Source: DASQZJ01 sp035638775 (GTDB lineage Bacteria; Pseudomonadota; Gammaproteobacteria; UBA5335; SLRW01). Taken from it: a stretch of 64,000 nt of DNA. The stretch covers positions 25,650-89,649 of the forward strand of contig DASQZJ010000043.1 of the NCBI GenBank assembly GCA_035638775.1. The letters are read 5' to 3'. This document shows, one piece after another, positions 36,401-44,377 of the stretch. Position 1 is the first letter of the stretch; each line of letters begins with the position of its first letter. The position numbers and the translations under genes were made by a program. Below the pieces are notes generated by a model. That model did no database searches and was not told the origin of the DNA. It saw only the letters and a program-made list of their open reading frames with translations.

Positions 36401-38962
36401 GTCAGCCGCGAGGAGCTGGATACCCCCGAGACGATGGATCCGGCGCTCACCGAGATCTTCCTGGACGAGGGCGTCGAGATTCTCGCCAAGGCCGACGAGA
36501 TCCTGCACGACTGGAGCGCCGAGCCGGCCGATCAGGACGAGGTCGACGCCATGCTGCGCGAGCTGCATACGCTCAAGGGCAGCGCCCGCATGGCCGGCGC
36601 CCGCAACATGAGCAACCTGACCCACGAGCTGGAGACGGCGGTTTCCTTGCTCTCCCGCGGGCGCGTCAGCCGCAGCGACAAGTACGTGAACCTGCTGATC
36701 CGGACGGTGGACCAGCTGCATACGATGCTCGACCGGACCCGCTCCGGGCAGCCGGTCGATCCGGCGCGGGCGCTGTTGGACGAGCTTCAGGCGGCCCGCG
36801 GCGCACCGGCTGCCGCCGCCGCACCCCCGGAGGGGTCGTCATCGGGGGACCGGGCGGCCGCTGAAGAGGCGGCTCCCGTGGAGCCGGAGGCACCGGCGGA
36901 AGCGGAACAGGAGCGGGAGAGCACCGAGGCGGCACCCGGGGAGTCGTCGGAAGCGGCTCCGGAGGAAGCCGAAAGTACCGGGGCGCAGGAACCCGGCGCG
37001 GAAGGCGCCGCACGAATCTCCGGCGAGCCCCACGCGGACGAGCCCGCCCGCGAGCGGCCGGCCGCGCCGGCGGAAGAGCGCGCGGCCCCCGCCGCCCGGC
37101 CCGGAGCCTCGGACCTGATCCGGGTGCCGGCCGAGATCATGGATACGCTGCTCAACAATGCCGGCGAGGTCAGCATTTACCGCGGCCGTCTGGAGCAGCA
37201 GATCAACTCGCTGGGCTTCAACCTCACCGAGCTGGACCAGACGGTGGAGCGCCTGCGCAACCAGCTCCGGGAGCTCGAGATCGAGACCGAGGCCCAGATC
37301 CTGCACCGCTACGGCCCCGAGGAAGAGGATCGGCTGCGGCAGGAATTCGACCCGCTGGAGCTGGACCGCTATACGCGGGTGCAGCAGCTCTCCCGCGCAC
37401 TGGTCGAGAGCGTGTCGGACCTTACCAGCGTGGAGGAGCTGCTGGAGAACCTGCGCCGGGAATCCGAGAGCCTGCTGCTGCAGCAGTCGCGCGTCGCCAC
37501 GGAGCTGCAGGACACCCTGATGCGCACCCGCATGGTGTCCTTCACCACCCAGGCGGCGCGGCTCCGGCGCCTGGTCCGGCAGGTCTCGGCGGAGCTCGGA
37601 AAGCGCGCCCACCTCGAGGTGGTGGGCGAAGCGGAGCTGGACCGCACGGTGCTGGACCGTATCATGCCGGCGCTGGAGCACATGTTGCGCAACGCCATCG
37701 CGCACGGCCTGGAATTGCCCGAGGAGCGGCGCCGTCGCGGCAAGCCGGAGGAGGGTACGCTGTCGGTGGCACTGCACCGCGAGGGGGCGCAGGTGGTGAT
37801 CGTGGTGCGCGACGACGGCGCCGGCCTGGACCTGGACGCGATCCGCCGCAAGGCCATCGAGCAGGGCCTGACGCGCGAGGGCGTGGAGCTCAGCGACCAG
37901 GACATCATCCAGTTCATCCTGGAGCCCGGTTTCAGCACCGCGGACAAGGTCACACAGATCTCGGGGCGCGGCGTCGGCATGGACGTGGTCGACGCCGAGA
38001 TCAAGCAGCTGTCCGGCTCGCTGGCGATCGACTCGGAGCCGGGCTCCGGCACCCGTTTCACCATCCGGCTCCCGTTCACACTGGCCATCAGCCAGGGACT
38101 GCTGGTGCGGCTCGGCGAGGAGACCTACGCGGTCCCGCTCAATGCCATCGAGGGCGTCGCGCGCCTGACGCCGCAGGAGGCGCACGAGTATCTGACCGGG
38201 CACCAGACCCACTACCGCTACGGCGGCGCCACGTTCACCGTGCGCCCGCTCTCCGAGCTGATGGGCAGCGGCAGCCGCCTGCCCGCGGACGACGCCCAGA
38301 CCGTGCCGATGATCCTGGTGCGGGCCGGCGACGAGCGCGTCGCCCTGACCGTGGACAGCCTCGTCGGCAGCCGGGAGATGGTGGTCAAGTCGGTCGGGCC
38401 CCAGCTCGGCGGCATCCGGGGCATCTCGGGCGCCACGATCCTGGGCGACGGCAGCGTGGTGCTGATCCTGGACCTGGTGGCGCTGGTGCGCTCGGGCGCC
38501 ATCATGCAGCGCGCGCGCGAGACCGGGGCGGCCTACGAGAAGACCGATGCCGAGGCGGAACGCGGCGTGACCGTGATGGTGGTGGACGACTCCATCACCG
38601 TGCGGCGGGTCACCACGCGGTTGCTGGAAAGCCGCCAGATGAAGGTCCTCACCGCCAAGGACGGGGTCGACGCGGTGGCCCTGCTGCAGGAGAACCATCC
38701 CGACATCATGCTCCTGGATATCGAGATGCCCCGCATGGACGGCTATGAGCTCGCCAACCACATGCAGGGGCACGAGGAATGGCGCGATATCCCGATCATC
38801 ATGATCACCTCGCGCGTGGGCCAGAAGCACCGTAGCCGGGCGCTGGAAATCGGTGTGGACGAGTACCTCGGCAAGCCCTACCAGGAGGCGGACCTGCTGG
38901 AGACCATCAACACGGTGCTGGAGCGTCACCGCCGGAAGGACACGGCGGAGGCCGCCAAGTGA
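33422..38962 (+). CDS. chpA: Hybrid chemosensory histidine kinase ChpA (multi-Hpt CheA with receiver)
   Basis: A 1,846-residue protein. Phospho-transfer domains with intact HTLKGS/HTLHGS motifs have their His at residues 670, 903 and 1049. More degenerate Hpt-like repeats lie at residue 49 (ELHQVAGTL) and in the first 550 residues. They are joined by long Glu/Ala/Pro linkers. The kinase core follows (about 1240-1570): EHMLRNAIAHGLE, DDGAGLD and GRGVGMD ATP-lid motifs. Then come a CheW domain (about 1575-1710) and a C-terminal receiver with D1766 in MLLDIEMPRMDG. It phosphorylates PilG and PilH. The start has only a weak ribosome-binding site (GGGG, 10 nt upstream). Confidence 0.95.
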   Translation: MIKQSVSDSLQWVKTQLDQSLLAARNELEAYLDSPEDASPLERCAGELHQVAGTLAMLELIGPVLITRELEFLLQQLRDGSAPQTVYEPMLAGLMVLPHYLERLLHGQMDLPLLLLPQLNGLRMAAGKRTFSEVDLFIETLPGLPDNDYLPPETVSGDAAAEARRQRGPFQSGLLRWMKDPTAEQHLQRMLDAMVRMQEASGERDAYRLWGAAAGVIEALKDRGLEADNTLKQLLGRLDRQLKQVADTGQPHEAERLFLSLLYYAGRARSSGQRLRHLHDAFGLAELVPDPEELERARQAMAGPDAELIGSVSRAIREDLVSVKEALDVFLRVEDTPTDDLAPLVETLERVANTLGMINMRGMEELVDEQAAALKAISDGEADASEAGLLEIARNLLNVESRLESDELRDIEPGEGDSEEPRGVDLEVGRAVFRESIRNLARVKESLTEFLEQEGDASLVRESIQLLHEIEASLAMLELDRPGRLLGALREYLASEILERGHTPGSATLEIIADAVISVEYYLEALREGRTSPESILDTTEGYVDLLQQEPTGDWTAVAAGSGAGQPAGEAAGEGREQPSTAEESEASPGEAAAPEESAEEERPAVTEGEGEGHRAAPVAPPQDDVDEEIVDIFLEEAEEVLETFSEFLPRWRNNPGDNEALVTVRRGFHTLKGSGRMVGAEFMGEFAWSIENMLNRVIDQTVQRTDEVVALIDEAVAALPELLQQLRDGTPPQTDVLGIIARAYEIAQPGSAEAERAAEAAGKALHEATGTAPPEGGAVPAEPGPEQEPSAEEAGGGTASAREAGAAPPGGEAEEESPPGEPAAEPAGTGATAAPEPGTEDGGPAAEPPETEAGAPRMDSVLYEIFAKECTGHLQTVDACLQAARDGEEAETVGDDLIRALHTLHGSANMAEATGIAELARRLEHLAKAMHNKGMTLAGETESLFRTSTDAVRDILEALGDSAVPMPDHSELWARIEAYERELIERDIGHRHVSREELDTPETMDPALTEIFLDEGVEILAKADEILHDWSAEPADQDEVDAMLRELHTLKGSARMAGARNMSNLTHELETAVSLLSRGRVSRSDKYVNLLIRTVDQLHTMLDRTRSGQPVDPARALLDELQAARGAPAAAAAPPEGSSSGDRAAAEEAAPVEPEAPAEAEQERESTEAAPGESSEAAPEEAESTGAQEPGAEGAARISGEPHADEPARERPAAPAEERAAPAARPGASDLIRVPAEIMDTLLNNAGEVSIYRGRLEQQINSLGFNLTELDQTVERLRNQLRELEIETEAQILHRYGPEEEDRLRQEFDPLELDRYTRVQQLSRALVESVSDLTSVEELLENLRRESESLLLQQSRVATELQDTLMRTRMVSFTTQAARLRRLVRQVSAELGKRAHLEVVGEAELDRTVLDRIMPALEHMLRNAIAHGLELPEERRRRGKPEEGTLSVALHREGAQVVIVVRDDGAGLDLDAIRRKAIEQGLTREGVELSDQDIIQFILEPGFSTADKVTQISGRGVGMDVVDAEIKQLSGSLAIDSEPGSGTRFTIRLPFTLAISQGLLVRLGEETYAVPLNAIEGVARLTPQEAHEYLTGHQTHYRYGGATFTVRPLSELMGSGSRLPADDAQTVPMILVRAGDERVALTVDSLVGSREMVVKSVGPQLGGIRGISGATILGDGSVVLILDLVALVRSGAIMQRARETGAAYEKTDAEAERGVTVMVVDDSITVRRVTTRLLESRQMKVLTAKDGVDAVALLQENHPDIMLLDIEMPRMDGYELANHMQGHEEWRDIPIIMITSRVGQKHRSRALEIGVDEYLGKPYQEADLLETINTVLERHRRKDTAEAAK

Positions 38963-38977
38963 CGGGGAGCGCCGGGA

Positions 38978-39460
38978 ATGGCTGAACGGGAATCGGGCGC
39001 GGCCAACGACGTATACAGCCTGCTGCTGCCGCTGAGCGGCAACCGCCGGCTGCTGCTGCCCAACGCGGCGATCGTGGAGGTGATCGGTCACACGGCGATC
39101 GATCCGGTCGAGAACAGCCCCGCCTGGCAGGCGGGCAGCGTGGCATGGGGGGACCGGCGGCTGCCCGTGATCAGCTTCGAGGCGGCCGACGGCGACGACC
39201 TGCCGCCCGCGAGCCCGCGAGCCCGTGTCGCGATCCTGTACAACATCGACGAGTCACTGGACGACGACTACCTGGCGCTGGTCGTCCAGGGCCATCCCCA
39301 CCTGGTCAAGGTCGAGCGCGGTCTGCTGCAACAGGGCCGCGAGGAGCCGGGTGTCGACTCCCCGGTGCTGTGCCGGGTACGGATCGGCACGACCGAGGCG
39401 ATCATCCCGGACCTCGATTTCCTGGCGCGGCTGGTGGCGGAAGAGCAAGAACAAGAATAA
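38978..39460 (+). CDS. chpC: CheW-like protein ChpC
   Basis: A 160-residue CheW-fold protein (YSLLLPLSGNRRLLLPNAAIVEVI, GDRRLPVISFEAA) placed directly after chpA. This is the position and size of ChpC in Pseudomonas, a second coupling protein that may link further receptors to the array. GGGGAG precedes the ATG. The stop is followed after one base by tandem AT-rich heptamers. Confidence 0.88.
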   Translation: MAERESGAANDVYSLLLPLSGNRRLLLPNAAIVEVIGHTAIDPVENSPAWQAGSVAWGDRRLPVISFEAADGDDLPPASPRARVAILYNIDESLDDDYLALVVQGHPHLVKVERGLLQQGREEPGVDSPVLCRVRIGTTEAIIPDLDFLARLVAEEQEQE

Positions 39461-39461
39461 G

Positions 39462-39482
39462 AGGTTTCAGGTTTTAGGTTTT
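39462..39482 (+). repeat. Three tandem AGGTTTY heptamers just after chpC
   Basis: The 21 nt are three units, AGGTTTC, AGGTTTT and AGGTTTT, beginning one base after the chpC stop. They form a T-rich island in a GC-rich genome. They could help transcription stop but there is no stem before them. A similar tract follows the aminotransferase gene at 43726. Confidence 0.55.
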
Positions 39483-39613
39483 GGGTAAGAGGGTCGGATG
39501 TCTCCAGCTAGCCCGTACCCTTGGCACGAACCGGTGATTCCTCGCATGCCAGGAAGCGCCCCGAAACCTGCCTCCGATGTCCAGACGCGCCGCATTCTTT
39601 CCTAAGGCCGTTC

Positions 39614-39639
39614 CCCCGGGGCGCTCATGCGCCCCGGGG
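39614..39639. other. Perfect 11-bp hairpin over the stop codon of the aldehyde dehydrogenase gene
   Basis: CCCCGGGGCGC, a TCAT loop, and the exact complement. The loop contains the complement of the TGA stop of the minus-strand gene. No T-run follows on either strand, so it is not a classic intrinsic terminator, but it may pause polymerase or protect the 3' ends of the convergent chpC and dehydrogenase transcripts. Confidence 0.45.
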
Positions 39640-41076
39640 CACCGTCTGCACCTCCACGAACTCGAACAGCCCCTCGAGTCCGCCCTCGCGGCCGTAGCCG
39701 GACTGCTTCATGCCGCCGAAGGGAGCCTCCGGCGTGGGACCGGTACCGGTGTTGTGACCGACGTGACCGAAGTGCAGACGCGGGATGATCCAGTCGGCGC
39801 GCTGCTGGTCGGTGGTGAACACGTAGGCCGCCAGGCCGAACTCCGTGTCGTTGGCCAGGCGCACGGCCTCGGGCTCGTCCTCGAACTCCAGCATCGGCAC
39901 CAGCGGGCCGAAGGTCTCCTCCCGGGTGCAGGCCATCTCGCCGGTGACCCCGCGCAGCACCGTCGGCGGGTAGAACGCGCCCCAGTCCTGGTCCAGCTCG
40001 CCCGGGTCCTCGCCGGCGACCCGCTGGGCGCCCTTGTCCAGGGCGTCCTGCACGTGGCGGCGAACCTTCTGGTAGCCGTTGCGGTCGATCAGCGGACCCA
40101 GGTCGACGCCTTCCTCGAGACCGTTGCCGACCGTCATCCGGTTCACCCGCTCGGCGACCTTCCCGGCGAAGGCGCCGGCGACGCTCTTCTGCACCAGGAT
40201 GCGGTTGGCGCAGACACAGGTCTGGCCGCCGCCGCGAAACTTGTTCGCGATCAGGTTGTCGGCGGCGCGGTCGAGGTCGGCGTCGTCGAACACCAGGAAC
40301 GGCGCGTTGCCGCCCAGCTCCAGGGTCAGCTTCTTGACCTGGTCCGCGGTCTTGCGGATCAGCTCGCGCCCCACCTCGGTGGAGCCGGTGAAGCTGACCA
40401 CGCTGATGTCCGGATGCTCGCACAGTGCGTCGCCGATCGGCCCGGCCGAGCCCGTGACCAGGTTCACCTTGCCGCGGGGCATGCCGACTCGTTCGTCGAG
40501 CAGGTGGAACAGCGCCAGCATGGTCAGCGGCGTCTTGGAGGAGGGCTTGATCACGCTGGCGCAGTCGGCGGCGATCGCCGGTGCCAGCTTCTTGGCGATC
40601 ATGCCGATGGGGAAGTTCCACGGCGTGATCAGTGCCACGGCGCCGGCGGGCCGGTTGTGCACCGTCCAGCTGCAGTCGCGCGGGCGCTCCTCCAGGGTGC
40701 GCGAGCGCAGGGCGTCGATGTGACGGGCGCAGAAGCGGAAGAAGCCGGCGGCGTATTCGACCTCGCCTTGCGCTTCCTTCCAGGGCTTGCCGTGTTCCAT
40801 GGTGAGGATGCGCCCGATCTCGCGCTTGTTCTCTACCAACGCTTCGTCGATGCGCTCCAGCCACGCCCGCCGCTCTTCCAGGGTCGCGGCGTCGTCCAGC
40901 GCGGCTTTCGCCGCCTCGACCGCGCGGCCGGTCTCGTCGCGGCCCATGGACGGCACCTCGGCGAGGGTTTCGCCGGTGGCCGGGTTGGTGACCGCCAGGG
41001 TTCCGCCGTTGTCGGCGCCGACCCAGCGACCGTCGATGTAGCCCTGGAGATGGCTGAGCAGGGGTGACTCGTTCAT
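39625..41076 (-). CDS. NAD(P)-dependent aldehyde dehydrogenase, succinate-semialdehyde dehydrogenase-like
   Basis: This 483-residue aldehyde dehydrogenase has PWNFPIGMIAKKLAPAIAADC, SFTGSTEVGREL, the catalytic Glu in LELGGNAPFLVF and the catalytic C287 in GGGQTCVCANRI. Its closest family pattern is GabD/succinate-semialdehyde dehydrogenase. Together with the aminotransferase gene 1.4 kb away a role in 4-aminobutyrate or amino-acid catabolism is possible, but that is inference. The start MNESPLL has GGAGG 6 nt upstream. Confidence 0.88.
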   Translation of the reverse strand: MNESPLLSHLQGYIDGRWVGADNGGTLAVTNPATGETLAEVPSMGRDETGRAVEAAKAALDDAATLEERRAWLERIDEALVENKREIGRILTMEHGKPWKEAQGEVEYAAGFFRFCARHIDALRSRTLEERPRDCSWTVHNRPAGAVALITPWNFPIGMIAKKLAPAIAADCASVIKPSSKTPLTMLALFHLLDERVGMPRGKVNLVTGSAGPIGDALCEHPDISVVSFTGSTEVGRELIRKTADQVKKLTLELGGNAPFLVFDDADLDRAADNLIANKFRGGGQTCVCANRILVQKSVAGAFAGKVAERVNRMTVGNGLEEGVDLGPLIDRNGYQKVRRHVQDALDKGAQRVAGEDPGELDQDWGAFYPPTVLRGVTGEMACTREETFGPLVPMLEFEDEPEAVRLANDTEFGLAAYVFTTDQQRADWIIPRLHFGHVGHNTGTGPTPEAPFGGMKQSGYGREGGLEGLFEFVEVQTVPRGA

Positions 41077-41191
41077 GCCTGGCCTCCGTGTCTGTCCGCG
41101 CGCCGCGCGTGCACGCGGCGCAGTACTGTCCGGTGCCTCGCCCGTGCCCCGGATGCGTCCGGGGGCGGCCCGGCCTGTTGCCTGAGACTGT

Positions 41192-42199
41192 TCAGGCCTG
41201 GCGTCGTTCCGGCTGGTCCACCACATAGCCGCGGGTCTTGTCGACCACGTTCTCCAGCGGGCGGCCTTCCTCCCAGCGGCGGAAATTCTCGAGGAACTGC
41301 GTGGACAGGGCCTCCCGCCAGCCGATGAAGTCGCCGGCCATGTGGGCGGTCAGGATCACGTTGTCGAGACCCCACAGGGGATGATCGTCCGGCAGCGGCT
41401 CCTGCTCGAAGACGTCCAGCGCCGCGCCCGCGAGCTCACCGTCACGCAGCGCCTGGACCAGCGCGCCGGTCTCGACCACCGGGCCGCGCCCGATGTTGAT
41501 CAGGCGCGCGCTGCGTTTCATGCGATGGAACGCGGCCTGGCCGAACATGCCCCGGGTAGCCTCGGTGAGCGGCGCGGCGACCACTACGAAATCCGCCCGC
41601 GGCAGGGCCGTGTGCAGCGACTCAGCGGCATAGACGCGTTCGAAGTCCGGATCGTGGGCACGGGCACGCCGCGCCAGGCCCAACGCCTGCATCCCGGCGG
41701 CCCGGACCATGCGGGCGATGCTGCGCCCGATCGCTCCCGCGCCCACCACCAACACGGTCTTGTCCATGATCCGCTCGGTGTCCCGGTGCTGCCAGCGATG
41801 CGCCCGCTGCAGCTCGAGGCTGGCCGGCAGGTCCTTGGCAAAGGCCAGGATCTGGCCGAGAACGAATTCGGCGATCGCGCGGTCGAAGATCCCACGGGCG
41901 TTGGTGACCGGGACGTCGCTCTCGACCAGCTCCGGAAACATGAGCGCATCGACCCCGGCGCTGGTGGCGTGCACCCACTGCAGGTGTCGGGCGTGGGGCC
42001 AGGCATCCTGCAGCATGGTGCTGCGGAAGTCGGTCACCATCAGCACGTCGGCCCTCTCGAGCGCGTCGCGAAGGCTGTCCGGGTCGGTCGCGTGGACGAC
42101 CTCCGCCTTGGCGTCGAGCGGCTCGAGGCCGGGCGGACGCCCCTCGTCCGGGGCGGTGAGCACAGCCACCACGGGCCTGGCCGATTCGCTCTCGGGCAT
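41192..42199 (-). CDS. D-isomer-specific 2-hydroxyacid dehydrogenase
   Basis: A 335-residue NAD-dependent oxidoreductase. The Rossmann motif is VVGAGAIGRSIARM. The catalytic Arg is in INIGRGPVVE, the Glu in DVFEQEPLP and the His in LTAHMAGD, giving the usual R-E-H set. Substrates in this family include glyoxylate/hydroxypyruvate and other short 2-oxoacids. GGAGGTAGCA lies just before the ATG. It is divergent from the aminotransferase gene and may share its control. Confidence 0.88.
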   Translation of the reverse strand: MPESESARPVVAVLTAPDEGRPPGLEPLDAKAEVVHATDPDSLRDALERADVLMVTDFRSTMLQDAWPHARHLQWVHATSAGVDALMFPELVESDVPVTNARGIFDRAIAEFVLGQILAFAKDLPASLELQRAHRWQHRDTERIMDKTVLVVGAGAIGRSIARMVRAAGMQALGLARRARAHDPDFERVYAAESLHTALPRADFVVVAAPLTEATRGMFGQAAFHRMKRSARLINIGRGPVVETGALVQALRDGELAGAALDVFEQEPLPDDHPLWGLDNVILTAHMAGDFIGWREALSTQFLENFRRWEEGRPLENVVDKTRGYVVDQPERRQA

Positions 42200-42473
42200 T
42201 GCTACCTCCGGAAGGCTCGGGATCGCCGCGGGGCGCGGCGATTGCCCCGGAGCGGACCGCCGGTGATCGGCGGCGGCCCGTCCGGTCCTTCGTTGACGGT
42301 ACCGGCGCCCCCGAACACCCGTCAAGCGGGCCGCGTGCCGCGCCCGTCGGGGGACGGCACGCGGCCGCCCGGGGAGGTTGACCGGATGGCCAAATAGTGG
42401 CTTTCTGGACGCGATGTAAGGCAGTACCGGGCGCGGCTGGCCGGCTTCGCCCGCGACCCACGGAGGTGGACCC

Positions 42474-43706
42474 ATGGCGACACAGCTCGACCTCGATCAG
42501 GTGGACACGACCAGCCAGGTCTGGACGCCGTCCCTGCAGGCGATCCCGGTGGCCGGGATCCGGCGCATGGTGAACCTGGCGGCGACCATGGAAGACGTGA
42601 TCCATCTCTCGATCGGGCAGCCGGACTTCCCGACGCCGCAGCACATCATCGATGCGCACATCGAGGCGCTGCAGGCGGGCCACACCCGCTACACCATGGA
42701 TGCGGGCCTGCCGGAGCTGCTCACGGCGCTCAAGGACTATTACACCGAACGCTACGGGCGACCCCTGGTGGAGGAGAACTTCCTGGTGACCACCGGTGCC
42801 ACGGAGGCCATGTACCTGGCGCTGACCGCGACGGCGGCGCCCGGGCGCCAGTTCCTGGTCACCGACCCGACCTTCCTGCTGTATGCCCCGCTGATCCGCA
42901 TGAACGGCGGCGAGGTGCGCATGATTCCGACCCGGCCGGAGAACGGCCACCAGCTCGATCCGCAGGAAGTGATCGACAACATCGGCATGCGTACCTACGG
43001 GATCGTGCTGAACTCTCCCAGCAACCCGACCGGGACGGTGTATCCGCGCGAGACCATCGAGGCCATCCTCGAGGAAGCCGCCTACCGCGGCATCAAGGTG
43101 TTCAGCGACGAGGTCTACGACCACCTGGTGCTGGAGGACATGGAATATCCCAGCGTGATCCGCTGCACTGCCGACCTCGATCACGTCATGTGCGTGAGCA
43201 GCTTCTCCAAGACCTTCAGCATGCCCGGCCTGCGCCTCGGCTGGATCATTTCCAGCCAGGGGGCGATCAAGATGCTGCGCCGGCTGCACATGTTCACCAC
43301 GACCGTCGCGAACACCCCGGCGCAGTGGGCCGGCGTGGCGGCCCTGCGCGGTGACCGCAGCTGCATCGACGACATGGTGGCCGAGTACCGCCGGCGCCGG
43401 GACCGGGTAGTGCAGCTGGTGGGCGAGACCCCCCACATCACGGGCTACCAGCCCCAGGGGGCGTTCTACGTGTTCCCCTCGCTGCCGCCCAAGACCGACG
43501 GCACGCTGGTCGCGCACCGGCTCCTGGAGGAAGCCGGGGTCTGCGTGGTCCCCGGAGACGCCTTCGGCGAGAGCTGCCAGAACGCTTTCCGCATCAGCTA
43601 CTCGACCTCGATGGAGCAGATCGAGGAGGGCTTCGACCGCATGAAGCGGTGGATGGCGAAGCAGAAGTTCCAGGTCTCGACGGGGACGGCGCGGACAAGT
43701 CCCTGA
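42474..43706 (+). CDS. Class I/II PLP-dependent aminotransferase
   Basis: The enzyme (410 residues) belongs to fold-type I. It has LSIGQPDFPTPQHI and TRYTMDAGLPEL at the substrate side, NSPSNPTGTVYP, SDEVYDHLV, the Schiff-base K246 in SFSKTFSMPGLRLGW, and FRISYSTS with the carboxylate-binding Arg. It resembles aspartate/aromatic aminotransferases of the MalY/AspC-like group; the donor is unknown. It ends in a Thr/Ser/Pro tail and is followed by AT-rich repeats and a hairpin. Confidence 0.9.
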   Translation: MATQLDLDQVDTTSQVWTPSLQAIPVAGIRRMVNLAATMEDVIHLSIGQPDFPTPQHIIDAHIEALQAGHTRYTMDAGLPELLTALKDYYTERYGRPLVEENFLVTTGATEAMYLALTATAAPGRQFLVTDPTFLLYAPLIRMNGGEVRMIPTRPENGHQLDPQEVIDNIGMRTYGIVLNSPSNPTGTVYPRETIEAILEEAAYRGIKVFSDEVYDHLVLEDMEYPSVIRCTADLDHVMCVSSFSKTFSMPGLRLGWIISSQGAIKMLRRLHMFTTTVANTPAQWAGVAALRGDRSCIDDMVAEYRRRRDRVVQLVGETPHITGYQPQGAFYVFPSLPPKTDGTLVAHRLLEEAGVCVVPGDAFGESCQNAFRISYSTSMEQIEEGFDRMKRWMAKQKFQVSTGTARTSP

Positions 43707-43725
43707 GGGGGGAGTTATTACGTTG

Positions 43726-43747
43726 TTAAGTTTTAAGTTATTAAGTA
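43726..43747 (+). repeat. AT-rich tandem heptamers (TTAAGTT) downstream of the aminotransferase gene
   Basis: TTAAGTT, TTAAGTT, then TTAAGTA after one extra A. The tract starts 19 nt after the stop codon. It is the second such tract in the window, each lying just 3' of a gene, in an otherwise GC-rich chromosome. Confidence 0.5.
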
Positions 43748-43755
43748 CCAGCGGT

Positions 43756-43774
43756 GCCGGGGCGTAGCCCCGGC
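43756..43774. terminator. Hairpin between the aminotransferase and VOC genes, possible terminator
   Basis: GCCGGGGC, loop GTA, GCCCCGGC: a perfect 8-bp stem. On the plus strand no T-run follows; on the minus strand the sequence after it is AT-rich (the heptamer tract). It lies between two convergent genes, so termination in either direction is plausible but not strongly supported. Confidence 0.35.
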
Positions 43775-43942
43775 TCGACTGTTTCCGATAGCTTGCGACG
43801 ATCGTTTCTTCGGCCCGGGAATCGGGATCGGTGCGCTCCATGCAGCCTGTCCGGGATGGCCATGGAGGGCCCTTTGCTTAAGAACTCGCACTTTCGGCCG
43901 CGGAGGACTGTTACCCGTCTGGAAGCTACCACTTCGTCCGGA

Positions 43943-44335
43943 TCACTCACGCGGTTCTGAGCGCGTTCGAAGCGGCCGGGCGAAACTCAGCTCGTGCCCG
44001 TCGGGATCCGTCAGGTGGAAGAAGCGCTCCCCCCAGGGCGCGTCGCGCGGTTCGGCGTGGGGGGCGAGTCCCGCGGCGACCGCGCGGCGGTGCATGGCGT
44101 CGACGTCGTCCACGTGGAAGATCGGGCGGCCCCAGGGGCGGATGTCGGCGTCGGGCACCCGCTGCAGGTTGAGGAAGCCCGGACCTGCGTGGAAGCTGGT
44201 GAAGGATGCGTCCTCGCCGCCGTAGCGGACGCGGAAGCCCAGGCTGCGGTAGAAGCGCACGCTGCGCGGCATGTCGGTGACCGCCAGGGTGACGGCGCTG
44301 ATCGCCTCGACTGGATCCGTCTCGTGGTCGCTCAT
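43943..44335 (-). CDS. VOC (glyoxalase/bleomycin-resistance) family protein
   Basis: A 130-residue protein with the paired beta-alpha-beta fold of the vicinal-oxygen-chelate family. ISAVTLAVTDMPRSVRFYRSLGF begins the domain, and FHLTDPDGHELSFARPL ends it with the metal-ligand Glu. The family covers glyoxalases, dioxygenases and resistance proteins; the substrate is unknown. AAGGAG precedes the ATG. It is convergent with the aminotransferase gene. Confidence 0.88.
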   Translation of the reverse strand: MSDHETDPVEAISAVTLAVTDMPRSVRFYRSLGFRVRYGGEDASFTSFHAGPGFLNLQRVPDADIRPWGRPIFHVDDVDAMHRRAVAAGLAPHAEPRDAPWGERFFHLTDPDGHELSFARPLRTRSEPRE

Positions 44336-44377
44336 GCCGATCTCCTTCGGCCCCCGAGCCGACCGGCGGCCGCGGTC

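Noticed and set aside
33413..36721. 1,102-codon minus-strand frame opposite chpA, and 750 codons at 36839-39091
   Set aside because: The plus strand carries clear Hpt, kinase, CheW and receiver motifs in frame. The minus translations are Arg/His/Gln/Leu-rich shadows.
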